This document shows positions 35,601-43,619 of a stretch of 64,000 bases of DNA, piece by piece (the first letter of the stretch is position 1; every line of letters starts with the position of its first letter). Source of the stretch: Chloracidobacterium sp. (GTDB taxonomy: Bacteria; Acidobacteriota; Blastocatellia; Pyrinomonadales; Pyrinomonadaceae); the NCBI GenBank assembly GCA_016720705.1, contig JADKKB010000005.1:663501-727500 (forward strand), read 5' to 3'. A model generated the notes under the pieces. That model had not been told where the DNA came from and ran no database searches. It saw only the letters and a list, made by a program, of their open reading frames with translations. Both the position numbers and the translations under genes were made by a program.

Positions 35601-36575
35601 ATGAGCAACATTCTAGTATTCATCGAACATAAAGATTGCGTCCTTAACAAAACCTCGCTTGAGGCGATCGCTGCGGCACAGAGCATTGCCAAGGATCTCG
35701 GTCTGACCGTCTCCGCCGTATTGCCCTGCGATAAGGATTGTTCGATTGCACAAGAGATCGCCGTTTATGATATCGCGAAGGTCATTGTTGCAAAGAATGA
35801 AAAGCTTGCGACATACACTCCCGACGGTTACGCCGATGCGTGGGAGCAGGTGATAAAGGCCGAAAACCCGCAGTATGTCGTTATGTCGCACACCTACCAA
35901 GTGCGTGATTTTGCTCCGAAGGTTGCAGCCCGTATGGGCCGCGAAGTAGTCGGTGACTGCATACGCTATCGGGCCGAGGGCGGCAAACTCGTTCTTACGC
36001 GCCGCATATTTCTGGGCAAGCTAGACGCTGACGTTACGATCGGCGGCGATGCACCTTATTTTGTAACTTTTCAATCCGGGGCATTTCGTGGTGATAACGC
36101 GGCGAAGGGAAGTGCATCCGTAGTTACGATGGATGTTGCCATCGGCGAAGTTCGGATGACTCCCGAAGCTCCGTTCCAGGAAGCCAAGGCTTCGGTCGAT
36201 TTGACAAAATCAGAAGTGATCGTGGCCGTCGGGCGCGGTATCAAGTCGCAAGAGAATATTGCGGTAGCTCAGCAACTTGCGGACGTTCTAGGGGCCGACC
36301 TCGCTGCTTCGCGGCCGATCTGCGACAGTGACTGGCTTCCGATCGACCGTCAGATCGGTTCGTCGGGCCAGACGGTTGCTCCAAAGCTGTATATAGCTCT
36401 CGGCATCTCAGGAGCGATCCAGCATATCGTCGGCATGAAAAACGCCGGCACGATCGTAGCTATAAACAAGGATGCCGAAGCACCGATCTTCGATATTGCG
36501 GATTACGGCATCGTCGGCGACCTCTTTGAGGCAGTTCCCGTTATGATTGAAGAAGTCAAAAAGGCAAAGTCCTAA
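35601..36575 (+). CDS. etfA: Electron transfer flavoprotein, alpha subunit
   Basis: 324 residues. The C-terminal FAD-binding domain carries VAVGRGIKS, the GSSGQTVAPKLYIALGISGA segment and NKDAEAPIFDIADYGIVGD, all diagnostic of EtfA. It partners EtfB (32791-33567). A GGAG lies 14 bases before the ATG, a little far. No promoter boxes are obvious in the 30 bases after the FG-GAP terminator, so the source of its transcript is unclear. A strong terminator follows. Confidence 0.94.
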   Translation: MSNILVFIEHKDCVLNKTSLEAIAAAQSIAKDLGLTVSAVLPCDKDCSIAQEIAVYDIAKVIVAKNEKLATYTPDGYADAWEQVIKAENPQYVVMSHTYQVRDFAPKVAARMGREVVGDCIRYRAEGGKLVLTRRIFLGKLDADVTIGGDAPYFVTFQSGAFRGDNAAKGSASVVTMDVAIGEVRMTPEAPFQEAKASVDLTKSEVIVAVGRGIKSQENIAVAQQLADVLGADLAASRPICDSDWLPIDRQIGSSGQTVAPKLYIALGISGAIQHIVGMKNAGTIVAINKDAEAPIFDIADYGIVGDLFEAVPVMIEEVKKAKS

Positions 36576-36597
36576 GATAGAGCGATCGATTTTAAGT

Positions 36598-36640
36598 GAA
36601 AGGCACGTACTGGAGTTTCTCCCGTACGTGCCTTTCTAGG
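36598..36640 (+). terminator. Terminator after etfA
   Basis: GAAAGGCACGTAC (36598-36610) and GTACGTGCCTTTC (36624-36636) form a perfect 13-bp stem followed by a short T-rich end. The 255 bases from here to the ArsR gene hold no coding frame I can support. Confidence 0.8.
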
Positions 36641-36895
36641 TTTTGGGCGGCCTCTCTATCGGCAGTGTTGATTTTCGCCATTGGGAACATCCCATGATAT
36701 ACGCATCCCGGCGGTTCTCGTTATGGCGGGGATTGTCATTCCATCAAGATATGCAGTTTGGTCCGCCACGAAGTTTCCAACTTGTCTAAAAGTGAATCTT
36801 AGTATTGCTGTGATGGGCGACGGAATTGAGTGCCGAAGTTTGATGGGCATCCCGGTACAGTCCGACGATAGGACTCTTTTAATGCGAACTTGCCC

Positions 36896-37237
36896 TCATT
36901 CAAACGGTAGCATCGGTTCGTCAATATTCTCGTTCGCTAAGTGATCATCCGATCCGTTGGTCTGATGAACTCCACGTTCTTTAACCGTTGTAAACTGTCT
37001 GACCCATCTTCCGAGTTCCTTCATCGTCTCGTGGTTTACAAAGTAGATTCGCTGTTGGGCACGCTTTTCCACTCGTACAAGTTTTGCCAAGCGTAAGGCT
37101 TTGAGGTGCTGTGATATTGCCGGAGGGCTCGATGTAAATTCCTTATATATCTCGCTCGCAGCCATATTACCATTCGTGATTAACCGCTCGAGTATCGTGC
37201 TCCGGGTCGGGTCCGCGATGGCGGCAAATACGTCCAT
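36896..37237 (-). CDS. ArsR-family winged-helix repressor
   Basis: About 113 residues from the ATG at 37237 (MDVFAAIADPTR is the classic start). The helix-turn-helix AASEIYKEFTSSPPAISQHL and the wing VRVEKRAQQRIYFV are clear. No metal-binding cysteine motif of the ArsR/SmtB sensors is present, so it belongs to the non-metal branch often paired with an SRPBCC (AHSA1) protein; none is found next to it here. Its target is unknown. The C terminus is acidic and probably disordered. Confidence 0.88.
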   Translation of the reverse strand: MDVFAAIADPTRSTILERLITNGNMAASEIYKEFTSSPPAISQHLKALRLAKLVRVEKRAQQRIYFVNHETMKELGRWVRQFTTVKERGVHQTNGSDDHLANENIDEPMLPFE

Positions 37238-37303
37238 CGTTTGATGATAAAGATATTGCTTAATTAAGGCAATGTGGAAATACGGTGGCTTTACCGCAGA
37301 GAC

Positions 37304-37346
37304 AGAAAAAAGCACGGCATGGCTGCGAGCCCAAACCGTGCTTTTT
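37304..37346 (-). terminator. Terminator of the aminotransferase gene
   Basis: AAAAAGCACGG and CCGTGCTTTTT (ends 37307 and 37346) pair; on the minus strand a T run follows, so it ends transcription of the class III aminotransferase. Confidence 0.8.
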
Positions 37347-37369
37347 GATTAAATGACTTTGGCCGTAGC

Positions 37370-38725
37370 CTAAACCGATGCCGCGATCGCGGCGTCAAAG
37401 ATCTCAAGTGCAACGTCGGCGTTTTCCTTGGTTAAGATCAGCGGCGGTGACCATCGAATGACACTTGTGCCGCATCCGAGAATGATCAATCCACGATTGA
37501 AACATTCCATTTCAATACGGTCGCGAAGCGCGGCATCAGCCTTACCGGTAGATCTGCTCTCGACAAACTCGACGCCCAGCATCAAACCGAGTCCGCGAAC
37601 GTCACCGATACATTCATATTTGTCCTGCAGGCGACGCAATCCTGCCTCAAGATACGCACCGACATCACGGGAGTTGTCGACGAGCCCGCCTTCGAGTAAT
37701 TCGATCGTCTTGAGTGCAGATGCGATCGCCACCGGATTTCCACCGAAAGTCGATGCGTGAGCACCCTTATGCCAGTCCATTATGTCGGCCTTCGCCGTGC
37801 AGACACCGATCGGCATTCCCGAACCGATACCCTTAGCCATACAGACGATGTCGGCCTTGATGCCTTCGTGATGGTCAAGTGCAAACATTTTTCCGGTTCG
37901 ACCCATCCCTGATTGGACTTCGTCGATTATCATCATTATGCCGTGTTCGTCACAAATACGACGGATCTCACGAATAAACTGGGTGGGTGCGGGAATGTAC
38001 CCACCCTCGCCCTGTACGACCTCGATCACGATGCCTGCGACCTCTTCGGGCGGCGTGGTCGTATTGAAGAGTCGGTCTTCGATCCAACTGACAGTGCCCA
38101 TACAGCAGGTGCCGTCGGAGCATTTGCCAAGATTGAAAGGGCATTGATAGCAATTCGGGTACGGAACGTGGACGACGTCGAGTGTCTGGCGCATAAATCC
38201 AAGCCGCTGAGCTTTCTTTGACGAAGTCAACGACAATGCCCCGAGCGTACGGCCGTGGAACGATCCGAAAAACGAGATAAATTTCTGTCGGCGAGTGTGA
38301 TACATCGCCAGTTTTAATGCGGTCTCGATCGCCTCGGCTCCGCTGTTTGCAAAATGTGATTTCGTGGGGCCTTCGATCGGTACGATCTCGTCCAGCTTTT
38401 TACCAAGTGCCGGCATATGGCGGTAATAATAATCAGTGCCACATAGATGGATCAGTTCGGCGGCCTGATCTGAGATCGCCTTAACGATCTCAGGATGGCA
38501 ATGACCGGTCGAGCAGACAGCGACGCCCGCATTGCAATCTAGAAATATATTTCCGTCCGGATCTTCGATCCAGACGCCATAGCCCTTTTCAGCTACGAGT
38601 TTATAGTCGGGACGCGGATAGCTCGGTGTGACGTATTGTGCGTCGGCATTGATGATCTCAAGTGCCTTCGGGCCGGGTAGAGCTGTTTTGATAACGGGAC
38701 GCTGTAGTTCTGTATTTGGCTGCAT
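37370..38725 (-). CDS. Class III PLP aminotransferase (4-aminobutyrate/ornithine type)
   Basis: About 451 residues from the ATG at 38725, which has GGAG seven bases upstream (the TTG four codons earlier is less likely). PLP-binding Lys lies in CMAKGIGSGMPIG, with the SGAEAIETALKLA and IIDEVQSGMGRTG motifs of class III enzymes. The start (LPGPKALEIINADAQYV) resembles the archaeal-type 4-aminobutyrate/broad-range amino acid aminotransferases. An unusual cysteine-rich insert (NCYQCPFNLGKC, then GTCC) could bind metal. It moves amino groups between omega-amino acids and 2-oxoglutarate; the exact substrate is open. Confidence 0.88.
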   Translation of the reverse strand: MQPNTELQRPVIKTALPGPKALEIINADAQYVTPSYPRPDYKLVAEKGYGVWIEDPDGNIFLDCNAGVAVCSTGHCHPEIVKAISDQAAELIHLCGTDYYYRHMPALGKKLDEIVPIEGPTKSHFANSGAEAIETALKLAMYHTRRQKFISFFGSFHGRTLGALSLTSSKKAQRLGFMRQTLDVVHVPYPNCYQCPFNLGKCSDGTCCMGTVSWIEDRLFNTTTPPEEVAGIVIEVVQGEGGYIPAPTQFIREIRRICDEHGIMMIIDEVQSGMGRTGKMFALDHHEGIKADIVCMAKGIGSGMPIGVCTAKADIMDWHKGAHASTFGGNPVAIASALKTIELLEGGLVDNSRDVGAYLEAGLRRLQDKYECIGDVRGLGLMLGVEFVESRSTGKADAALRDRIEMECFNRGLIILGCGTSVIRWSPPLILTKENADVALEIFDAAIAASV

Positions 38726-38959
38726 AATATTCTCCAATGTATGGGTTAAACCTCGCTGATCACCCTGTGGTTAATGAGATCTGAATCTCAAGCCGGTGCT
38801 TGAGTTTTGGACACGAGGAGATTAGTCGCCGCCGAAAAGATCGGCACGCTGCCAAGCCGGACGAAGTTTTGCTACACAACGAGCTGTCATATAGGAATAT
38901 GCCGCTAATATATCAGAATCGGTGCCTCGTTTCAAAAAAAGGCCCGAGCGTGAAAGAAT

Positions 38960-40978
38960 ATGGGAATGGATAACTCGCATAAGTTCACAAATCACCTGAT
39001 CACCGAAACTAGCCCGTACCTTCTGCAGCACGCTCATAATCCCGTTGACTGGTATCCGTGGGGCGACGAGGCCTTTGCAAAGGCTTCGGCCGAGGATAAG
39101 CCGGTCTTGGTCAGCATTGGATATTCGGCGTGCCATTGGTGTCACGTGATGGAGCACGAATCATTTGAGGACGAAGCTACCGCGGCGATAATGAACGAGC
39201 ATTTCGTTAACATCAAAGTCGATATGGAGGAGCGCCCGGATGTCGATCAGATCTATATGAGTTTCGTCCAGATGACGACCGGACGCGGCGGTTGGCCGAT
39301 GAATGTCTTTATCACACCCGACAAACGACCATTCTACGGCGGCACGTATTTCCCACCGGCACCGCGATATGGAATGCCGTCGTGGCGGCAGATACTCAAA
39401 GGCATAGCTGACACGTACCGAAATAAACGTGAAGACCTTATCGAGTCGGCCGATCGAATTGTCGGTGAACTTAAGAAAATGAGCGTTGTCGAGGCTGCGA
39501 CCGGAACGCTATCGACGGAGATGCTCGACTCGGCGTTTACAAGCTTTACACAGACGTTCGACGCTGTTAACGGAGGCTTTGGCGGAGCCCCGAAATTTCC
39601 GGCTGCAATGTCGTTAGAGTTTTTGCTCCAATATTATCACCGAACCGGAGACGATAAGGCTCTGTCGATCGTGACCTTCACCCTAGAAAAAATGGCTCGC
39701 GGCGGTATTTACGACCAGCTCGGCGGCGGTTTTCACCGATATGCGGTCGATGCGATCTGGCTGGTGCCGCATTTCGAAAAGATGTTGTACGACAACGCAC
39801 AATTGATCCGCGTATATCTTCACGCGTACCAGCTTACGGGCGAGGAGTTTTTTAAGCGTATCGCCACCGAGTGCTTGGAATATATTAAACGCGAGATGCT
39901 CGATGAGTCAGGCGGGTTCTATTCGACACAAGACGCCGATAGCGAGGGCGTCGAAGGAAAGTTTTTTGTATGGGAGCCGGAGGAGATCAAACAGATCCTG
40001 GGCGACGATGCCGGCGCCGAGTTTTGTGCCTACTTTGACGTTTCAAAAAATGGAAATTTTGAAGGCGAGAATATCTTAAATGTTAAAACTCTGGGCACAT
40101 CGCCTAGTGATTGCGTTCGAGAAGGCATTCATAAGCTATTCGCAGCCAGAGAGCAACGCATCAAGCCCTTTAGAGATGAGAAGGTATTGACCGCTTGGAA
40201 CGGCCTGATGCTGGGAGCCTTTGCGGACGCCGCGGGCGTACTAGGAAATAAGGAATATCTACAAATCGCCAGATCGAACGCGGAATTCATCAAAAGGGAA
40301 TTGTCGCGTGACGGGCGACTTTTGCGGACCTGGAAGGACGGCACTGCCAAATTGAACGGCTACATCGAGGACTATGCGAATGTTGCAGATGGCCTGATCG
40401 AGCTTTTTCAGGTTTCGGGAGAATTCGAGCATCTGATCGAGGCCCAGCGATTGACGGATCTGATGATCACGGAGTTTTGGGACGCAGACAATGGCGGATT
40501 TTTCTTTACGTCTAATGATCACGAGGAACTGGTAGTCCGCAATAAAGATTTCTACGACAACGCAACACCCTCTGGGAATTCGGTTGCTGCGGACGTATTG
40601 CTAAAGCTTGCGAAGTTGACGGGCGACGCAAAATACGAGCGGTTCGCGATCACGGTGCTGAGGCTTGCGGCTTCGCAGATCCGGCGTCATCCGCAGGGAT
40701 TCGGCCGATCGTTGTCTGCTCTCGAATTTCATCTAGCAGAAACGAAAGAGATCGTCGTTGTCGGTGAAACGGGTAACGAACTCGAACGGGCGATCCTTGC
40801 CAAATATCGACCGGATTCAGTCGTGTTGCTGGACAACGGCAATGCTCCCGCGGAAATACCGCTACTCACGGATCGACCGAAGGTTGACGGCAAAGCAACA
40901 TTGTATGTTTGTAGGAATTTTGTCTGTAGTCGGCCTGTGACTGATATTGCGGAATTGGATGCCGTCATCAACGGATAG
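38960..40978 (+). CDS. DUF255/YyaL-type thioredoxin-like protein
   Basis: 672 residues. The N-terminal 170 residues are a thioredoxin-like domain of the DUF255 (SPATA20/YyaL) family: NHLITETSPYLLQHAHNPVDW and the CHWCH redox-type motif (GYSACHWCHVME). The rest is an (alpha/alpha)6 barrel like that of cellobiose epimerases and glycosidases (GGGFHRYAVDAIWLVPHFEK, CFWNGL-like ETAWNGLML). Function of the family is not settled; it is widespread and cytoplasmic. ATG 38960 or 38966 are both possible. No operon partner; a bidirectional terminator follows. Confidence 0.92.
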   Translation: MGMDNSHKFTNHLITETSPYLLQHAHNPVDWYPWGDEAFAKASAEDKPVLVSIGYSACHWCHVMEHESFEDEATAAIMNEHFVNIKVDMEERPDVDQIYMSFVQMTTGRGGWPMNVFITPDKRPFYGGTYFPPAPRYGMPSWRQILKGIADTYRNKREDLIESADRIVGELKKMSVVEAATGTLSTEMLDSAFTSFTQTFDAVNGGFGGAPKFPAAMSLEFLLQYYHRTGDDKALSIVTFTLEKMARGGIYDQLGGGFHRYAVDAIWLVPHFEKMLYDNAQLIRVYLHAYQLTGEEFFKRIATECLEYIKREMLDESGGFYSTQDADSEGVEGKFFVWEPEEIKQILGDDAGAEFCAYFDVSKNGNFEGENILNVKTLGTSPSDCVREGIHKLFAAREQRIKPFRDEKVLTAWNGLMLGAFADAAGVLGNKEYLQIARSNAEFIKRELSRDGRLLRTWKDGTAKLNGYIEDYANVADGLIELFQVSGEFEHLIEAQRLTDLMITEFWDADNGGFFFTSNDHEELVVRNKDFYDNATPSGNSVAADVLLKLAKLTGDAKYERFAITVLRLAASQIRRHPQGFGRSLSALEFHLAETKEIVVVGETGNELERAILAKYRPDSVVLLDNGNAPAEIPLLTDRPKVDGKATLYVCRNFVCSRPVTDIAELDAVING

Positions 40979-41017
40979 TCAATTGTGTCGACTTGTGTAT
41001 GGCACATACGGAAGACA

Positions 41018-41054
41018 AAAAAAACTCGACCGCCTTAGACGATCGAGTTTTTTA
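41018..41054. terminator. Bidirectional terminator
   Basis: AAAAAACTCGA and TCGAGTTTTTT (41018-41029 and 41043-41054) pair perfectly. It ends the DUF255 gene on the plus strand and the first lipoprotein gene on the minus strand. Confidence 0.88.
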
Positions 41055-41072
41055 ATTGTTTGGCGAACCAAA

Positions 41073-41369
41073 CTATTTCTTGACGTTTGCGTTAGCAGCC
41101 GGTGCATTGGCAGCAGGTGCGTTAGCAGCGGGTGCGTTGGTTGCCGGCGGCTTAACAGCGTTTGCAACGGTGTTAGCAGCTGTGTTGGCAGCGGTTGCAG
41201 CGGTGTTGGCGGCATTTGCCATTACGTTAGCGGCATTAGCCATTGTGTTAGCAGCCGTGTTGGTTGCGTTAGCAGCCTTATTAGCTGCGGTGTTGGTAGC
41301 AGCTTCGCCGCATGCCATTCCCAAAGCGCCCATCGTAAGGACCGCTGAAAGTGCAATTACTTTTTTCAT
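41073..41369 (-). CDS. Ala/Asn-repeat lipoprotein, copy A
   Basis: 98 residues. A signal sequence ends in the lipobox LGMAC, so Cys20 should be lipidated and the protein anchored in a membrane. The mature part is almost only Ala, Asn, Thr and Val in short repeats (TAANT, NAPAANAPAAN), low complexity and probably extended or helical. It has a close paralogue at 41640-41924 with the same start (MKK.IALS.VL) and the same end (ANVKK). Repeat count and codons differ between copies, so the array seems to vary by slippage. Possibly a small envelope spacer; function unknown. Confidence 0.75.
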   Translation of the reverse strand: MKKVIALSAVLTMGALGMACGEAATNTAANKAANATNTAANTMANAANVMANAANTAATAANTAANTVANAVKPPATNAPAANAPAANAPAANANVKK

Positions 41370-41574
41370 AAAAATCGATTCTCCTGTCTTCTACAAAGAT
41401 TAGATCTAATTTAATTTACCATCCCGGCCGTGCGAACACGTCCGATGTCCCTCATCTTTCTATTTTTCGGAACAATCGATAATATAGTTGCCAAAGCCAC
41501 TTAAGTCAACCCTAAAAATGTCACTTCAACGCGTTGCGACGATTATTATAAGAGGAAACTATCGCAAACCGATG

Positions 41575-41613
41575 CAAAAAAAAGAAACACGCCGTTCGAA
41601 AACAGCGTGTTTC
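41575..41613 (-). terminator. Terminator of lipoprotein gene B
   Basis: GAAACACGC (41584-41592) pairs with GCGTGTTTC (41605-41613); on the minus strand an eight-T run follows (41575-41583). It separates the two tandem lipoprotein genes, so each is its own unit. Confidence 0.88.
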
Positions 41614-41639
41614 AGGTTGAAATCAGTTAAACGCTTTAA

Positions 41640-41924
41640 CTATTTCTTGACGTTAGCTGCTGCCGGAGCGTTAGCTGCCGGTGCATTAGCCGAGTGATTG
41701 GCAGCCGGTGCGTTCGCAGAGTGATTAGCTGCCGGTGCGTTTGCTGCCGGTGCAACATTGGTTGCCGGTGCAACATTGGTTGCCGGTGTAACATTGGTTG
41801 CCGGTGCAACATTGGTGACGTTAGCCGGTTTGTTGGTCGAGTTATTAGCCGGAGCTGCCCCGCCGCAAGCCATACCAAGAGCACCAAGTGCCAAAACTGA
41901 TGAAAGTGCAATAATCTTTTTCAT
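41640..41924 (-). CDS. Ala/Asn-repeat lipoprotein, copy B
   Basis: 94 residues and a paralogue of copy A. The signal sequence (IIALSSVLALGALGMAC) ends in the same lipobox. The mature part has four near-perfect repeats of the type NVAPAT followed by NAPAANHSA repeats. DNA repeats of 18 to 24 bases (TTGCCGGTGCAACATTGG type) run through 41755-41815. AGGAG lies at a good distance before the ATG. Its function is unknown; the repeat array looks prone to length change. Confidence 0.75.
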   Translation of the reverse strand: MKKIIALSSVLALGALGMACGGAAPANNSTNKPANVTNVAPATNVTPATNVAPATNVAPAANAPAANHSANAPAANHSANAPAANAPAAANVKK

Positions 41925-42173
41925 TTAATTCAAGTCTCCTATCTTCTCAAAGATAATGTTATGTATTTTTAACAAGGATGGCCGAAGCCAACCGCTTCTT
42001 GCCTCGGACTCTTTCTTTCCCGAAGCAAGCGTAAGAATAGTCACCCGTCAGTCACCTGTCAACCTAAAAGTGATCAAAAATCAACTTTTTTTCGATATAT
42101 TTTTTACTCCGAATTACAGTGACTGCGTCGCTCTCTGATGTGCCGATGTTTATTGGGTTCTGCTAAAAAAGTC

Positions 42174-42203
42174 TTGACTCGGAGCTGGATGAAAAGCTAT
42201 CGT
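42174..42203 (+). promoter_or_regulatory. Possible sigma-70 promoter of the GAF protein gene
   Basis: TTGACT (42174-42179) and TATCGT (42198-42203) with an 18-base spacer. If used, transcription would start near 42210, so the ATG at 42209 could not be the start; the ATG at 42254 then fits. Confidence 0.4.
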
Positions 42204-42253
42204 AATAAATGAGGAATCCCTACCCTCAATGCCCTGTTCCCTCACTCTCCTCA

Positions 42254-43528
42254 ATGAAAGCCAACCTTTCCTCAAAATATAATGTCACCGGCATCGGAAT
42301 ATTTCCGATCATTTTTGTCGCAATTTCGCTCGCAGCAATTGCAGCGTCCTTCGTTTTGGCAAATTCAGTACAAGACTACGGGATAAAATCCCGCGGATTT
42401 TCCGCGATCATCGTTGTATATTTGTCGGTCTGTTTCGCCGTTCATTTCTTGAGCTTTCGAAGTTTGGCTGATCGGTCGATAGCGTCGTTTGATCAAAGTG
42501 CTGAAGATCGGATCGACGAACAACTCAAGGGAATCGAGGAAGCGGGCGAGTATTTTCGCGGTTCACTTAAGTCGGGAGATGTCTTTCGGCTGGTTTCAAG
42601 CCGGGCAAATCAACTTCTGCCGTTTACCGGCAGTGCTTTGTTCGTGGTGGACAAAGCGGTCAGAAGCTTTAAGTCGGTCCACGCTCAGGGCGAAAATGCC
42701 GAAAAGTTGACGAACATCGAAACTCCGCTCGATGCCGGACTGGCCGGGCGATGTTTTGAAAGCCGAATGGTGCAGATCGAGCGTGGGGTGAGCGGGTTTA
42801 ACGAATTGATCCCAGTCGAAGCCCTGTCCGGATTTCGGTCAGCGGCGGCGATCCCGTTAGTTCGAAGCGGCGAAGTGTTTGCCGTTATAACGCTTTATTC
42901 GGACTCGCGGACCGCGTTTGACGGAAGTGCCATTACGACGCTCGAAGCGATTGGCGAACGCATCGCTCCTTTAGTCCTGAGTTCGCTGTCATTTGAGCAA
43001 AGCCTGTCGAACGCTCTTACTGACCCGGTAACCCATTTGCCGAATGAAAGGGCTTTTCACCTGATACTTGAAAATCAGATCGCCGAGACACAACGGAATC
43101 CGGAAAACCGCCCGCTCACGGTGCTGGCACTCGATATTCGAGAATTTGACCAATTTAATCTGAAATACGGACACGTCGCGGGGGATCGCGTGTTGTCGTT
43201 GGTCGCGAACACCGTCAAATCACAATTGCGCCAAATGGACTTCTTTGCCCGTGCGTCGAACGATGAATTTTTCGCAATTTTGCCTACGGCAAACGAGGCA
43301 ATAGCTCACGAGGTGATTTCTCGTATCAATACCTCGCTTTTTACGACTACGTTCTTTGTTAACGATCACGAGACGATCTCGCCGGTACTAAGTTATGGCA
43401 TCGCATCTTTTGGAGCGGACGGAGAGACCTCAGACCTATTGATGCTGGCGGCCCGGTTGCGAAAAGAACAGGCCAAGGCAAGTACTCCTAGGAAAGTACT
43501 ATGGTTTCCAAAGGAAGCGATCAATTGA
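42254..43528 (+). CDS. Membrane GAF protein with degenerate GGDEF domain
   Basis: About 424 residues: two N-terminal membrane segments (GIFPIIFVAISLAAIAASFV and FSAIIVVYLSVCFAVHFLSF), a GAF domain (about 100-250) and a C-terminal GGDEF-type domain. Diguanylate cyclases make c-di-GMP with a GG[DE]EF loop; here the loop reads ASNDEFF, with both glycines replaced. The start of that domain (DPVTHLPNERAFHLILE) and the metal-site strand (LALDIREFDQFN) are otherwise normal. It is probably a non-catalytic, possibly nucleotide-sensing protein. I took the ATG at 42254; 42209 would put the start on top of the promoter. Confidence 0.8.
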   Translation: MKANLSSKYNVTGIGIFPIIFVAISLAAIAASFVLANSVQDYGIKSRGFSAIIVVYLSVCFAVHFLSFRSLADRSIASFDQSAEDRIDEQLKGIEEAGEYFRGSLKSGDVFRLVSSRANQLLPFTGSALFVVDKAVRSFKSVHAQGENAEKLTNIETPLDAGLAGRCFESRMVQIERGVSGFNELIPVEALSGFRSAAAIPLVRSGEVFAVITLYSDSRTAFDGSAITTLEAIGERIAPLVLSSLSFEQSLSNALTDPVTHLPNERAFHLILENQIAETQRNPENRPLTVLALDIREFDQFNLKYGHVAGDRVLSLVANTVKSQLRQMDFFARASNDEFFAILPTANEAIAHEVISRINTSLFTTTFFVNDHETISPVLSYGIASFGADGETSDLLMLAARLRKEQAKASTPRKVLWFPKEAIN

Positions 43529-43562
43529 CCTTGATCGGGAATATATCAAGTCTAAGATCAGG

Positions 43563-43597
43563 AATGGCCGGGCAAATGTTCGGTCATTTTCCTTTTA
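43563..43597 (+). terminator. Weak terminator after the GAF gene
   Basis: AATGGCCG and CGGTCATT (within 43563-43588) pair with one G-U, followed by a T-rich stretch. It lies about 25 bases before the beta-CASP gene. Confidence 0.5.
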
Positions 43598-43619
43598 TGT
43601 ATGGTAAATTGAAGTTGAT

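Noticed and set aside
36656..36944. Short frames on both strands between etfA and the ArsR gene
   Set aside because: No ribosome site, family or conserved motif; the two frames overlap each other.
38822..39157. A 111-codon minus-strand frame before and within the DUF255 gene
   Set aside because: Most of it is a shadow of the DUF255 gene, and the rest has no motif.
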